Assembly: GCA_902613595.1 (NCBI GenBank)
Contig: CACMHY010000004.1
Location: 33,340-97,339, forward strand
DNA: 64,000 nt
Direction of reading: 5' to 3'
Source of the DNA: an uncultured Bacteroidota bacterium
GTDB lineage: Bacteria > Bacteroidota > Bacteroidia > Flavobacteriales > Flavobacteriaceae
Shown: positions 25,985 through 35,860 of the stretch, piece after piece
Layout of the letters: each line of letters begins with the position of its first letter
Numbering within the stretch: position 1 is the first letter of the stretch
Translations under genes and position numbers: made by a program
Notes under the pieces: model-generated
What the model was told of the DNA's origin: nothing
The model's input: the letters and a program-made list of their open reading frames with translations, nothing else
Databases searched by the model: none

Positions 25985-27085
25985 ATGCTATATATGCTAA
26001 AAAAAGCCAATGCTATTGCACTTTACATGTTTGCATTTTTTTTAACTTCTATCCCATCACTAGCAAAAGAAACTCAACCAGGAAAAGATTTAAAAACAGA
26101 AATTAAAAAATACATCTCACACCATTTGGAAGATGCGCATGATTTTAGTCTTTTTTCTTTTACAAACAATATAGGCAAGCATGTATATGTTGGGATACCT
26201 CTGCCTGTAATTCTTTGGGATGAAGGGCTAAAGGTCTTCTCTTCTTCAAAACTCAATCATGGAGAAGGTGTTGCGGAAGTAGGGTCTAGTTATTATAAGT
26301 TAGAACATGGTAAAATATACAGAACTGGTCCGGAAGGTAGAATTAATTATGACAAGAATAATCATCCAACTAATAAACTGCCCATAGATTTATCAATTAC
26401 TAAAGGAGTAGTTAGTATGCTAATAATAGCGTTTCTTATGTTTTTTCTTTTTGCTAGTTTAGCAAAATCCTACAAAGAAAATCACGGCATACCAAAAGGA
26501 ATAGGACGTTTTTTTGAGCCTATAGTGCTCTATGTACGTGATGAGATTGCCAGACCTAACATTGGAGAAAAAAAATATTCTTATTATATGAATTTCCTTT
26601 TAACGGTTTTCTTTTTTATCTGGTTTTTAAATCTTTTAGGACTTACTCCTTTAGGGGTAAACGTGACCGGAAACATTGCAGTGACATTTGGTCTCGCACT
26701 CTTAACTTTTTTAGTTACAAATCTAACAGGAACAAAGACCTATTGGTTTCATATTTTAGACCCTTTAGGAAATTCTATGAAATGGTATTCAAAAATACCG
26801 CTTTATATAATATTAATACCAATCGAGTTATTAGGCATTTTCATAAAACCATTTTCATTGTTGATTAGATTGTATGCGAACATGCAAGCTGGGCACATTG
26901 TATTGATGAGCCTAATAGGGTTAATGTTTATATTTAAAAGTTGGTTAGGGAGCCCTTTATCCTTTGGACTAGCTTTTGCAATTTCGATTATTGAATTATT
27001 AGTTGCCTTATTACAGGCCTACATATTTACGATGCTATCTGCTCTTTATTTTGGCTTTGCCGCCGAGGATCATGAGCATCATTGA
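25985..27085 (+). CDS. atpB: F1Fo ATP synthase subunit a
   Basis: This 366-residue protein is long for subunit a because it has an N-terminal signal-like segment and a soluble extension of about 130 residues, a pattern usual in Bacteroidota. The membrane part contains YYMNFLLTVFFFIWFLNLLG, the conserved GLTPLGVNVTGNIAVTFGLA and the essential Arg in SLLIRLYANMQAGHI. It forms the proton half-channels next to the c-ring. A start at 25997 (MLKKANA) is an alternative. It is first of six atp genes in the order a, c, b, delta, alpha, gamma. Confidence 0.95.
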   Translation: MLYMLKKANAIALYMFAFFLTSIPSLAKETQPGKDLKTEIKKYISHHLEDAHDFSLFSFTNNIGKHVYVGIPLPVILWDEGLKVFSSSKLNHGEGVAEVGSSYYKLEHGKIYRTGPEGRINYDKNNHPTNKLPIDLSITKGVVSMLIIAFLMFFLFASLAKSYKENHGIPKGIGRFFEPIVLYVRDEIARPNIGEKKYSYYMNFLLTVFFFIWFLNLLGLTPLGVNVTGNIAVTFGLALLTFLVTNLTGTKTYWFHILDPLGNSMKWYSKIPLYIILIPIELLGIFIKPFSLLIRLYANMQAGHIVLMSLIGLMFIFKSWLGSPLSFGLAFAISIIELLVALLQAYIFTMLSALYFGFAAEDHEHH

Positions 27086-27136
27086 AACAAAACACTTAAT
27101 TGTGAAAAAAGGAATGTTTAATTTAAAACTCATAGT

Positions 27137-27328
27137 ATGGAAATTCCAGTAATGGTAGGTGCCGGTTTAGTTGTAATCGGTGTAGGAATGGGTATTGGTA
27201 GAATTGGTGGTTCCGCAATGGAAGCTATCGGACGTCAGCCAGATGCCTATGGTAAAATTCAAACAGCAATGTTAATTGCTGCTGCCCTTGTAGAAGGGAT
27301 TGGATTTGCAGCTTTATTTGCTGTTTAA
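27137..27328 (+). CDS. atpE: F1Fo ATP synthase subunit c
   Basis: This 63-residue protein is a hairpin of two membrane helices joined by the polar loop GRQPDAYGKIQ. The ion-binding Glu lies in helix 2 (IAAALVEGIGFAALF). The first helix is glycine-rich (GAGLVVIGVGMGIGRIGG), as needed for c-ring packing. It is short but normal for Bacteroidota. I see no Gln in helix 1 of the sodium-binding type, so proton coupling is more likely. It lies between atpB and atpF. Confidence 0.95.
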   Translation: MEIPVMVGAGLVVIGVGMGIGRIGGSAMEAIGRQPDAYGKIQTAMLIAAALVEGIGFAALFAV

Positions 27329-27360
27329 AAAAGATTTTTTGTTCAAAGCTATATTGTAAA

Positions 27361-27861
27361 ATGGAAAAATTAATTAGTGAATTTTCATTAGGACTATTTT
27401 TTTGGCAATCAGCAATCTTTATAGGATTATTATTATTACTTAGAAAGTTTGCATGGAAACCAATTTTGAATGCTGTAAACGAGCGTGAGGACTCAATAAA
27501 AAATGCCTTAGATTCCGCCGAGCAAGCTCGTATTCAGCTGGAAAATCTCCAAAGTGAAAACCAGCGTTTACTGAAAGAAGCACGTAAAGAAAAAGAAATT
27601 CTTATAAAAGAAGCTTTAAAAACAAAAAATCAGATCATAGATGACGCAAAAAAAGAAGCTCTAAATCAGACTGAAAAAATTCTATCGCAAGCCCAAGAGA
27701 CAATTCAAAGCGAAAAAAGAGCAGCTCTAAAAGAACTTAAAAATCAGGTTGGTTCAATAGCTATTGATATAGCTGAAAAAGTTATTAATAAAGAATTAGA
27801 AAATAAGGACAAACAAATGAATTTAGTAAATGATTTATTGAAAGCAACAGATTTTAAATAG
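27361..27861 (+). CDS. atpF: F1Fo ATP synthase subunit b
   Basis: This 166-residue protein has one N-terminal membrane helix (LGLFFWQSAIFIGLLLLLRKF), the PILNAVNERED turn and a long charged coiled coil to the end. It is the peripheral stalk of the ATP synthase. It begins 32 bases after atpE and is followed by atpH after 5 bases. Confidence 0.95.
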   Translation: MEKLISEFSLGLFFWQSAIFIGLLLLLRKFAWKPILNAVNEREDSIKNALDSAEQARIQLENLQSENQRLLKEARKEKEILIKEALKTKNQIIDDAKKEALNQTEKILSQAQETIQSEKRAALKELKNQVGSIAIDIAEKVINKELENKDKQMNLVNDLLKATDFK

Positions 27862-27866
27862 ACGAA

Positions 27867-28409
27867 ATGAAAGGAGCAAGAACGGCATCTCGTTATGCGA
27901 AGGCAACTTTAGCTTATGCAAATGAAAACAAATTTACAGGTGAAGTAGCTAAGGAAATGCAGGGATTAATTGAATTGTATGAAAGTAGTATACAGCTTGA
28001 TAGGGTTCTTAGTAACCCATTTTTAAACGATACAAAAAAACAATCAATTCTTAGATCAATAGTTCCAAATTCTTCTGATGTTACTAAAAAATTATTAAAT
28101 CTTTTAGCTTCTAATAACCGCCTTTTTTTGTTAAAAGAAGTGGCAAAGAGTTATATACATTTATTTGCAGAACAGCAAGGAGAATTGAACGCCACAGTAA
28201 TTTCGGCAATTCCTCTAACTCAAAACCTTGAAAATCAAATTTACGATAAGCTAGAGGATTTCTCAGGTAAAAAAATACATATTTTAAATAAAATTGATAA
28301 AAGTTTATTAGGTGGTTTTATTTTAAAAATTGGTGATATGGAGTTTAATTCAAGTTTAGCATATAAGCTCAAAACATTTAAGGCAAAATTGACCTCAAAT
28401 AGCATATAA
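27867..28409 (+). CDS. atpH: F1Fo ATP synthase subunit delta
   Basis: This 180-residue protein begins with ASRYAKATLAYANENK and ends with the family motif KIDKSLLGGFILKIGDMEF. It contains SNPFLNDTKKQSILR in the N-terminal helical domain. It joins the b stalk to the alpha/beta head. It follows atpF by 5 bases and precedes atpA by 15. Confidence 0.95.
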   Translation: MKGARTASRYAKATLAYANENKFTGEVAKEMQGLIELYESSIQLDRVLSNPFLNDTKKQSILRSIVPNSSDVTKKLLNLLASNNRLFLLKEVAKSYIHLFAEQQGELNATVISAIPLTQNLENQIYDKLEDFSGKKIHILNKIDKSLLGGFILKIGDMEFNSSLAYKLKTFKAKLTSNSI

Positions 28410-28424
28410 TAAAGATAATTGATT

Positions 28425-30002
28425 ATGTCAGATATTAAACCAGCTGAAGTTTCAGCAATTTTAAAAAAACAGTTAGAAGGCCTAAGTTTAGATTCCAAAA
28501 TGGATGAAGTTGGGACAGTTCTTAACATTGGCGATGGAATTGCTCGAGTATATGGGTTATCTAATGCCCAATATGGTGAATTAGTTTCTTTTCAAACAGG
28601 ACTCGAGGGGATGGTGTTAAATCTAGAGGAAGATAATGTAGGTGTAGTTTTACTTGGGTCATCTAAAGAGGTAAAAGAAGGTGACACAGTTAAAAGAACA
28701 CAACGTATTGCTTCTATAAGTGTCGGAGAAAATGTCGTAGGAAGAGTACTTAATACTCTAGGTAAACCAATAGATGGTAAAGGACCTATACAAGGAGAAT
28801 TATTTGAAATGCCACTTGAGAGAAAAGCGCCCGGAGTGGTATTTAGACAACCAGTAAATGAACCTTTACAAACTGGAATAAAGTCAATTGACGCTATGAT
28901 ACCTATAGGAAGAGGCCAAAGAGAATTGGTAATAGGTGACCGACAAACAGGAAAAACGACAGTTTGTATTGATACTATTTTAAACCAAAAAGAGTTTTTT
29001 GATGCAGGTGATCCTGTATATTGTATCTATGTTGCTGTTGGTCAAAAAGCATCTACTGTTGCAGCAATTTCAAAAATTTTGGAGGATAAGGGGGCAATGG
29101 CTTATACAACTATTGTAGCTGCAAATGCCTCAGATCCCTCTCCTATGCAAGTATATGCTCCTTTCGCGGGTGCTGCAATCGGAGAATATTTTAGAGACAC
29201 AGGTAGACCAGCGTTAATAATCTATGATGATCTATCAAAACAAGCAGTAGCATATAGAGAAGTATCATTACTTTTAAGAAGACCTCCTGGCCGCGAAGCT
29301 TACCCTGGTGACGTGTTTTACTTACATTCTCGATTATTGGAAAGAGCTGCAAAAATTATTTCAGATGATGGAATAGCCAAAAGCATGAATGATTTACCCT
29401 TAGCTTTAAAGAATAAAGCAAAAGGAGGAGGATCCCTTACTGCTTTACCAATTATTGAGACCCAGGCGGGAGATGTCTCTGCTTACATTCCTACAAACGT
29501 AATATCAATTACAGACGGACAAATTTTCTTGGAATCTGATTTATTTAACTCAGGAGTACGCCCTGCTATAAACGTCGGAATCTCAGTATCAAGGGTAGGT
29601 GGGTCAGCTCAGATAAAATCAATGAAAAAAGTTGCTGGAACTCTTAAACTTGATCAAGCACAGTTTCGTGAATTAGAAGCATTTGCAAAATTTGGATCAG
29701 ATCTTGACACAGCTACCTTGAACGTTATTGAAAAGGGGAAAAGAAATGTAGAGATTTTAAAGCAAGCTCAAAACGATCCATTTACTGTCGAAGAACAAAT
29801 AGCAATAATTTATGCTGGTTCAAAAAATCTTTTACGATCTGTTCCAGTTGAAAAAGTTAAAGATTTTGAAATATCATTCTTGACTAAATTAAAGGGAAAA
29901 CATAAAAAATGTTTAGATGATCTTAAAGCAGGCAAACTTTCAGATCTTGCACTTGACACGCTTAATGCTGTTGCAAAAGAAACAGCTGCTGAATTTGAAT
30001 AA
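28425..30002 (+). CDS. atpA: F1 ATP synthase subunit alpha
   Basis: This 525-residue protein has the Walker A motif [10 protein letters not shown] and [18 protein letters not shown] sequence. It has the alpha signature [20 protein letters not shown] and the C-terminal domain. I chose the ATG at 28425 (MSDIKPAEV) over a TTG two codons earlier. It is the non-catalytic nucleotide-binding head subunit. The catalytic beta and epsilon genes are not downstream; atpG follows directly. Confidence 0.97.
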   Translation: MSDIKPAEVSAILKKQLEGLSLDSKMDEVGTVLNIGDGIARVYGLSNAQYGELVSFQTGLEGMVLNLEEDNVGVVLLGSSKEVKEGDTVKRTQRIASISVGENVVGRVLNTLGKPIDGKGPIQGELFEMPLERKAPGVVFRQPVNEPLQTGIKSIDAMIPIGRGQRELVIGDRQTGKTTVCIDTILNQKEFFDAGDPVYCIYVAVGQKASTVAAISKILEDKGAMAYTTIVAANASDPSPMQVYAPFAGAAIGEYFRDTGRPALIIYDDLSKQAVAYREVSLLLRRPPGREAYPGDVFYLHSRLLERAAKIISDDGIAKSMNDLPLALKNKAKGGGSLTALPIIETQAGDVSAYIPTNVISITDGQIFLESDLFNSGVRPAINVGISVSRVGGSAQIKSMKKVAGTLKLDQAQFRELEAFAKFGSDLDTATLNVIEKGKRNVEILKQAQNDPFTVEEQIAIIYAGSKNLLRSVPVEKVKDFEISFLTKLKGKHKKCLDDLKAGKLSDLALDTLNAVAKETAAEFE

Positions 30003-30005
30003 ATT

Positions 30006-30866
30006 ATGGCAAACCTCAAGGAAATAAGAAATAGAATTGTATCAGTTTCTTCAACGATGCAAATAACTAGTGCTATGAAAATGGTGTCAGCGGCAAAACT
30101 TAAAAAAGCACAAGATGCAATAACTTCAATGCGGCCCTATGTATCTAAATTAAATAATTTAATTCAAAACTTAAACTCCTCGTTAGAGCCTGACATGAAC
30201 AGTCCTTTTGTTTCTGTTCGTGAAAAAAATTCAATTTTATTAGTAGTTATAACTTCCAACCGCGGATTATGCGGTGCATTTAATTCTAACGTTATAAAAA
30301 AAACAAGGCAGCTTGTCGAAGAATTTTCCAATAAAAAAGTCTCATTAATTACTATTGGAAAAAAGGGATCAGAAATATTAGGAAAGAAAGATAAAATAAT
30401 TTCTACTCACGATTATATTTTTGATGATTTAAATTATAAAAAGGCAGATGAAATTTCCAAAGAGATAATAGACAGTTTTAAAAAAGAATTGTATGACAAA
30501 GTTTTTTTAGTTTATAACAGATTTAAGAATGCAGCGACTCAAATTGTAGAGACAGAAACATTTTTACCCATAGAAGAGAATTTAGATGAAAAAAGTTTGA
30601 AGAGCCCAGATTATATATTTGAACCTAACCAATCTAAAATTGTAAATGAACTCCTGCCAAAAGCCCTTAGTATAAAATTTTTTAAAGCTTTACGTGACTC
30701 CTTTGCAAGTGAGCATGGAGCTCGAATGACCGCGATGCACAAGGCAACTGACAATGCTACTGAACTTAGAGATCAACTTAAATTGACTTATAATAAGGCT
30801 AGACAGGCTGCTATAACGAATGAAATTCTTGAAATAGTTGGTGGAGCAGAAGCTTTAGAAGGTTAA
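30006..30866 (+). CDS. atpG: F1 ATP synthase subunit gamma
   Basis: This 286-residue protein starts with the gamma signature NLKEIRNRIVSVSSTMQITS AMKMVSA, has TSNRGLCGAFNSNV in the middle and ends with the second helix (AMHKATDNATELRDQLKLTY NKARQA). It is the rotating shaft. It starts 3 bases after atpA and ends the operon; the next gene is convergent. The missing atpD and atpC are usually at a separate locus in flavobacteria. Confidence 0.97.
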   Translation: MANLKEIRNRIVSVSSTMQITSAMKMVSAAKLKKAQDAITSMRPYVSKLNNLIQNLNSSLEPDMNSPFVSVREKNSILLVVITSNRGLCGAFNSNVIKKTRQLVEEFSNKKVSLITIGKKGSEILGKKDKIISTHDYIFDDLNYKKADEISKEIIDSFKKELYDKVFLVYNRFKNAATQIVETETFLPIEENLDEKSLKSPDYIFEPNQSKIVNELLPKALSIKFFKALRDSFASEHGARMTAMHKATDNATELRDQLKLTYNKARQAAITNEILEIVGGAEALEG

Positions 30867-30867
30867 T

Positions 30868-31992
30868 TTACTTTTTAATATAATATCCTAAAACCTTACC
30901 AGCTGTTTCAGATAATAATTCAGATGCGTTAGATTTTGATTGTTCAACCGTCATATGTTTTTTTTGGATTGAAAAAACTTTTGTCAACCCATTTTCATAA
31001 AATTTTTCCTCTAATCCTTTTTCTTTTGAACCGACTAGACATATACATGGAATTTTATTTTCTTTAGCTAGCACTCCTAACCTCCCTGTAAGTTTACCGT
31101 TTAAAGATTGAGAATCAATTTTCCCCTCTCCTGTAAATATTAAATCGGCACTTCGGATTTGAGATTCGAGATCAAAAATTTCAGACAAAATTGTAAATCC
31201 AGAAAATAGTTTTGCATTAAAAAATCCAAACATTCCTGCAGCAACACCACCTGCAGCCCCTCCACCCTCTATCTTTGAAATCGATCTACCATTATGCTCC
31301 TTAATTATTTTTGAAAAATTTAATAAACTGTTTTCTAGAATTTTAATTTCATCCTGAGAAGCTCCCTTTTGAGGACCATATATACTTGAAGCACCATTTT
31401 TACCAATTAAAGGATTTACAACATCACAAGCAACTTTCCATCTTACAGATTTATTTAATTTGGGATCTATTATACTAACTAGCCTGCGTAGTTCAGCCCC
31501 TCCCTTTTCAATCTCTTTTCTCTTTTTGTCTAATAAGTTTCCTCCCAAAGCCTGAAATATACCAGCAGCAGCATCATTGGTGGCACTACCACCAACACCT
31601 AAAATAATTTCTTGACAGCCTGAATCAAGAGCATGTTTTATCAAAACACCTGTTCCGTATGTTGAGGCTCTGAGAATATTGCGCTCATTTTCATTAATAT
31701 GCATTATTCCTGAAGCCTGGGAAAGCTCAATCCAAGCACTTTTTTTATTATGGAATAATAAATATTTAGCTTTCATTTTTTTCTCCAAAGCATTTTCAGT
31801 TTTAATTGTAATTAAAGAGCCTAAATTCTTTGTAGCTAAAATATCTATGGCACCTTCACCACCGTCTGAAAACGGAAATTTATCAACCTCTAGGTTAGGA
31901 TTTATATCTAAAATACCTTTTTCAATTGCATTAGCAACTTGTTTTGCAGATAAGCATCCTTTAAATGAGTCTGGTATAATAAGAATTTTCAT
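30868..31992 (-). CDS. Glycerate kinase (GarK/GlxK type)
   Basis: This 374-residue protein starts IIPDSFKGCLSAKQVANAIE and has FPFSDGGEGAIDILAT, IILGVGGSATNDAAAGIFQA and LIFTGEGKIDSQSLNGK. All are signatures of the class II glycerate kinase family (Gly_kinase), which phosphorylates D-glycerate to 2- or 3-phosphoglycerate. It starts 4 bases after the symporter gene, so it is the last gene of a three-gene minus-strand operon. In that setting it would feed glycerate released by the GH63-like hydrolase into lower glycolysis. Confidence 0.93.
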   Translation of the reverse strand: MKILIIPDSFKGCLSAKQVANAIEKGILDINPNLEVDKFPFSDGGEGAIDILATKNLGSLITIKTENALEKKMKAKYLLFHNKKSAWIELSQASGIMHINENERNILRASTYGTGVLIKHALDSGCQEIILGVGGSATNDAAAGIFQALGGNLLDKKRKEIEKGGAELRRLVSIIDPKLNKSVRWKVACDVVNPLIGKNGASSIYGPQKGASQDEIKILENSLLNFSKIIKEHNGRSISKIEGGGAAGGVAAGMFGFFNAKLFSGFTILSEIFDLESQIRSADLIFTGEGKIDSQSLNGKLTGRLGVLAKENKIPCICLVGSKEKGLEEKFYENGLTKVFSIQKKHMTVEQSKSNASELLSETAGKVLGYYIKK

Positions 31993-31996
31993 GATT

Positions 31997-33598
31997 TTAA
32001 AATAGTTTACTTATCAAACTACTTATCACTACAATAAGAAGGAAGTATCCAAAAAGTATTGTCACTTCACGTTTTCCTGCTGAGGAGGTTATGATTTCTT
32101 TACTAGTTGTAATGGGTTTAATTAAAACACTTACAAGAACTCCAATACCAAAAGTGATTAGACATCCTATAGCATTCCACCAAAACCAAAAAATTTCGGG
32201 AACATATAACCATAAAAAAATGTTTAGACCAACACCACAAAAAAGACCAATATTAGCTCCAATTGCACGAGTTTTTTTTGTAAGTATGGCCAAAATAAAA
32301 ACACCTAGAATAGGGCCAAAAAAAACAGAACCTATTTTATTGATAACTTCAATTACGGTTCCTTCAATTTTACCTGCAAAAAAGGCTAAAAATAGGCAAG
32401 TTATACCCCAAAAAAGAGAAAGAATACGTGAACTTTGAACATATTTTTCATCTGAAATTTTTGGGTAAAACCTTTTAACGAAGTCTTCCATTGATACTGC
32501 AGAAAGAGAGTTGATAGTCGAACTTAAAGATGACATTGCTGCAGACAAAATAGATACTATTAAAATTCCTATCACTCCATTTGGTAAATAATGGATTATA
32601 AAAACAGGAACCATAAGATCAGCGTTTTTCCCCTCTAAATATTCAATATTATTCTGATAAACCAAATTTAGTTTCTCCTGAAATGAAAAATCTTGACTAA
32701 ATAATGTTCCTAAGATAAGCCCCATAATACAATAAGTTAATGTGATTGGGAATCTAAAAAAGGCATTGGCAAAAAGTAATTTTTTAATTGTTTTTAAATT
32801 TTTTGAGGAAAGTAAACGTTGAGACTGAGTTTGGTCAGTTCCATAATAAGAAGCGTACAAAAATATTCCACCAATAACCATCGGCCAAAATCCAAAGGCA
32901 TCATCACCATTAGAATTTGAAAACCCCCATTTTGAAAAATCTATTGCATCAATTCTACTTTTATCAACTTTTGATAAAAAACTTTCTATACCCCCTAACT
33001 CATTCAAACCAAAACCTAAGCAAATTAAAATGCCAAAAAAAAGAACAATCATTTGAATAACATCTCCCCATATGACCGCTTTCATTCCACCTTGAAAAGA
33101 GTATAAAAGTGTGATTCCACCAATAATTAAAATTGAGATCCAAAATTCTATTTGTATAGTAGCTTGCAGAATTAAAGCCATAGTATATACCATAACCCCC
33201 GTGGCAACTGATCGACTTATTTGAAAAACAAAGCTAATTAGAAGACGAGAAGAAGAGTCGAAACGTTTTTCTAGATACTCATATACACTAACAACTCCAG
33301 ACTTATATAAAGTAGGGATAAGGGCAACCATTAAAAAAGCCATTGCTAATGGGACACCAAATTCATATGTAAGCCACTGAAGTCCTCCGCCATTCTTCAA
33401 CCCTACAAAAGCTGGAGCAGAGATAAAACTAATCGCAGATAATTGTGTTGCCATAGTTGATAAACTTAGTGGTAACCAACCCATACTCCTACCACCAAGA
33501 AAATAATCTTGAGGACTCTTATTTTCTTTAAAAAAATATCCTATTCCTAGAAAAACTATTAAATAGATTAGGATAATTATGTAATCTAATGTGTTCAT
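31997..33598 (-). CDS. Sodium:solute symporter (SSS family)
   Basis: This 533-residue protein has about 13-14 membrane helices and the SSS signatures YFLGGRSMGWLPLSLSTMAT QLSAISFISAPA and YEYLEKRFDSSSRLLISFVF. A late block, ILSAAMSSLSSTINSLSAV, is the conserved sodium-site helix. The family imports sugars, amino acids or organic acids with sodium. Its position between a GH63-like glycosidase and a glycerate kinase suggests import of a glycosylglycerate or of glycerate; the substrate is inferred from context only. Confidence 0.9.
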   Translation of the reverse strand: MNTLDYIIILIYLIVFLGIGYFFKENKSPQDYFLGGRSMGWLPLSLSTMATQLSAISFISAPAFVGLKNGGGLQWLTYEFGVPLAMAFLMVALIPTLYKSGVVSVYEYLEKRFDSSSRLLISFVFQISRSVATGVMVYTMALILQATIQIEFWISILIIGGITLLYSFQGGMKAVIWGDVIQMIVLFFGILICLGFGLNELGGIESFLSKVDKSRIDAIDFSKWGFSNSNGDDAFGFWPMVIGGIFLYASYYGTDQTQSQRLLSSKNLKTIKKLLFANAFFRFPITLTYCIMGLILGTLFSQDFSFQEKLNLVYQNNIEYLEGKNADLMVPVFIIHYLPNGVIGILIVSILSAAMSSLSSTINSLSAVSMEDFVKRFYPKISDEKYVQSSRILSLFWGITCLFLAFFAGKIEGTVIEVINKIGSVFFGPILGVFILAILTKKTRAIGANIGLFCGVGLNIFLWLYVPEIFWFWWNAIGCLITFGIGVLVSVLIKPITTSKEIITSSAGKREVTILFGYFLLIVVISSLISKLF

Positions 33599-33667
33599 TT
33601 AATTTTTCAAATTTTGTCATTATATTGAATAGTTATTAATATCCCAATTCCAGAGCGAGTTTTTAAA

Positions 33668-34981
33668 TCATTTTTCACTCAAAAAATCAATTGTTAGAGC
33701 AGCACTCCAAGAAAAGTTTTCTCCGCCATATCCTTTATTATTTTTAGAGTTTTTTTTGGATGGATTGAAATACTCATAAAAACCAAGTTTATCAACTAAT
33801 TCGAGTGAATCATTTTTGATTCTCTTTGCTGTTTCTTTAAATTTATACCGTTTAAGCCCATTGTAAAGTATCCAATTTAAGTTTATCCAAACAGGTCCTC
33901 TCCAATACTTTTTCGGATCATGTTGCATTCCTTCTGGATCAAATGAAGAACAAAGGTAATAGTCTTCTTTACCAAACTTTTCAACCAACGTACTTTTTAG
34001 TCTCTGCGCTATTTTAAAATTTGGTGCTCCACAAAAAAGAGGACTAAAAGATGACGAGCAAACAAGCGGAATATTTTTTTTGTTTCTGAGATCAAAGTGT
34101 AAATAAGCCCCGATTGATGAATTATAGAGCTTCTCATTTATACTAATAAGGCTTTTTTCATTTTTAGATCTCAAGTATTTTATTTTTTCTTCATTTCCAC
34201 CTAAAATCTTATAAAGCCTTATTAGGGATTCATTAGATCTTATCAAAATTGAATTAAATAGAGGATCTTGAACTAAGAATGGTGAGTGTTTGGCAATTTT
34301 ATGATCATCGTAGTTAAACTTTTTGGCAAGCTCAATTATATCAATGTAATGATCATATTCTCTGTCTGTAGGGCGTTGTGAAGAATCAACATGAGTAGTA
34401 TCTTTTCTTTCGAATTTATATCTAGGAGGATTCATAGTTTTCCATATGTCATCCCAGACAGGAGAGTTATCTGTTCCTGATTCCCAATTGTGATATATGT
34501 AAACTAACCCCTCATTATTTATATCTCTTTTTGAATAAAAATACTCGTGATTTTTATAGACCTTATCAATTTGATTTTTTAAAAAATTTAAAACATCATC
34601 TTTATCATCAGCTATATTGTACAGCTTTTCTAAGACAAAGCCTAATACTGGTGGTTGAGTAATACCAGAGGTATCAATGTGAACTGGAGATTTAGGATGA
34701 AGAGACGATTTGTGAAAATCAGCCCCTGGAAAGTACGAGTCATTTTTAGTATGAAAAACTATATGCGGTATAAAACCATTTTTCCATTGAGCATTAAGAA
34801 GGCTATTAATTTCTTTTTTTGCCTTTTCCATGTCAAAATGTGCAAAACCAATAGCTATAAATCCAGAGTCCCATTTCCATTGAAATGGATAAAGATTTTT
34901 ACTTGGAATAGTGAATCCCTTTTTTTGATAGTTCTGGTTCAACACTGTTTTAGCTTTGTCAATTAAAAATTTGTCTGCCAT
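33668..34981 (-). CDS. GH63-type glycoside hydrolase, probable mannosyl-/glucosylglycerate hydrolase
   Basis: This 437-residue (alpha/alpha)6-barrel enzyme lacks a signal peptide, so it acts in the cytoplasm. Visible blocks are PFQWKWDSGFIAIGFAH near the start, HNWESGTDNSPVWDD with an acid residue in the position used by GH63 mannosylglycerate hydrolases, YWRGPVWINLNWILYNGL and the C-terminal GGENFSWSAAL with the second acid. The length fits the compact MGH/GgH subgroup rather than trehalase. The downstream symporter and glycerate kinase fit cleavage of mannosylglycerate or glucosylglycerate into sugar and glycerate. Trehalase-like or other GH63 activity is the alternative. Confidence 0.8.
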   Translation of the reverse strand: MADKFLIDKAKTVLNQNYQKKGFTIPSKNLYPFQWKWDSGFIAIGFAHFDMEKAKKEINSLLNAQWKNGFIPHIVFHTKNDSYFPGADFHKSSLHPKSPVHIDTSGITQPPVLGFVLEKLYNIADDKDDVLNFLKNQIDKVYKNHEYFYSKRDINNEGLVYIYHNWESGTDNSPVWDDIWKTMNPPRYKFERKDTTHVDSSQRPTDREYDHYIDIIELAKKFNYDDHKIAKHSPFLVQDPLFNSILIRSNESLIRLYKILGGNEEKIKYLRSKNEKSLISINEKLYNSSIGAYLHFDLRNKKNIPLVCSSSFSPLFCGAPNFKIAQRLKSTLVEKFGKEDYYLCSSFDPEGMQHDPKKYWRGPVWINLNWILYNGLKRYKFKETAKRIKNDSLELVDKLGFYEYFNPSKKNSKNNKGYGGENFSWSAALTIDFLSEK

Positions 34982-35139
34982 TATTGAATTAGTAAGTTAG
35001 GAGCCGTTTATAAAATATCTGACTTGTAATAATTAATATTTGTTTTAATTGTATATAAGTTAGACATTGTTTAAAATTTTATGAATCAAAAAATTAGATA
35101 ATACAAAAAGAATTATATTGCAGAAGCTATAAAAAAATT

Positions 35140-35745
35140 ATGAAAAAGATACTATACACTTGGATATTATACTTACCATTGCATTCATTTATATTATTTT
35201 CGTGTGCGAGTGAAGAGGAAGAACTTTCTGAACCTGAAGTTGTTCAAGAAGAATTAGAAGAGGAGGAAGTTGATCCATTTTATGCAGTTATTGATGAAAA
35301 TAGTACCTTAGAGGAATACTGGGACCTTTTTGTTGCTGATGCTATTCGTTCTGGGAAAGTTGACCCTGGGTCTGGAAGAACAATGAATCTTTTTTTTGGA
35401 AACGAACCTGATTTTGCATCTGGAGTAACGGCCGATCATGCTGGAAGAGCATATGATGTTTGTAATGACGAAACAGTGAGCTTCGAAATCATTAAGTCAT
35501 TTTGGGAAGATTTTTCTATTGTTCAAAGGCTTTATACATTTTATCACGAAGCCGGACATGCTAGATATAAATATCGCCACCCTTATGAGCGTTCAGAGGT
35601 AACATCTGCTCCTGATAATTACCCCATTATGTGGCTATCAATGGTCCCTGAAAACAGTACATTGGAAGAATTTATAAAAGATAAAAACGACTTTTTCAAA
35701 AGAGATTGGGAGGGCGTTCGTTACTTTAATTGCACCGATAACTAA
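35140..35745 (+). CDS. Putative zinc-metallopeptidase-like lipoprotein
   Basis: This 201-residue protein has a lipoprotein signal with Cys at residue 22 (LFSC) and an acidic linker rich in Glu after it, common for outer-membrane or surface lipoproteins. A HExxH motif (HEAGH, H136-H140) is followed by RYKYRHPYERSEV. This suggests a zincin-type active site with an unassigned third ligand. I do not recognise a named family. It is a single gene between the GH63 operon and dut. Confidence 0.7.
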   Translation: MKKILYTWILYLPLHSFILFSCASEEEELSEPEVVQEELEEEEVDPFYAVIDENSTLEEYWDLFVADAIRSGKVDPGSGRTMNLFFGNEPDFASGVTADHAGRAYDVCNDETVSFEIIKSFWEDFSIVQRLYTFYHEAGHARYKYRHPYERSEVTSAPDNYPIMWLSMVPENSTLEEFIKDKNDFFKRDWEGVRYFNCTDN

Positions 35746-35833
35746 TTCTGGTAATAAATTTTCTCATCCGAAAACGTTAACAAAAAAAGAAGAAAGTAAT
35801 ATTTAAATAAAACTTTTAAGGGACGGGTTTTTG

Positions 35834-35841
35834 TAAATTTA
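35834..35841 (+). promoter_or_regulatory. -7 box of dut promoter
   Basis: TAAATTTA lies 19 bases before the dut ATG and is one base from TAnnTTTG. Confidence 0.4.
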
Positions 35842-35860
35842 AGCTACAGAATTAAGTAAA

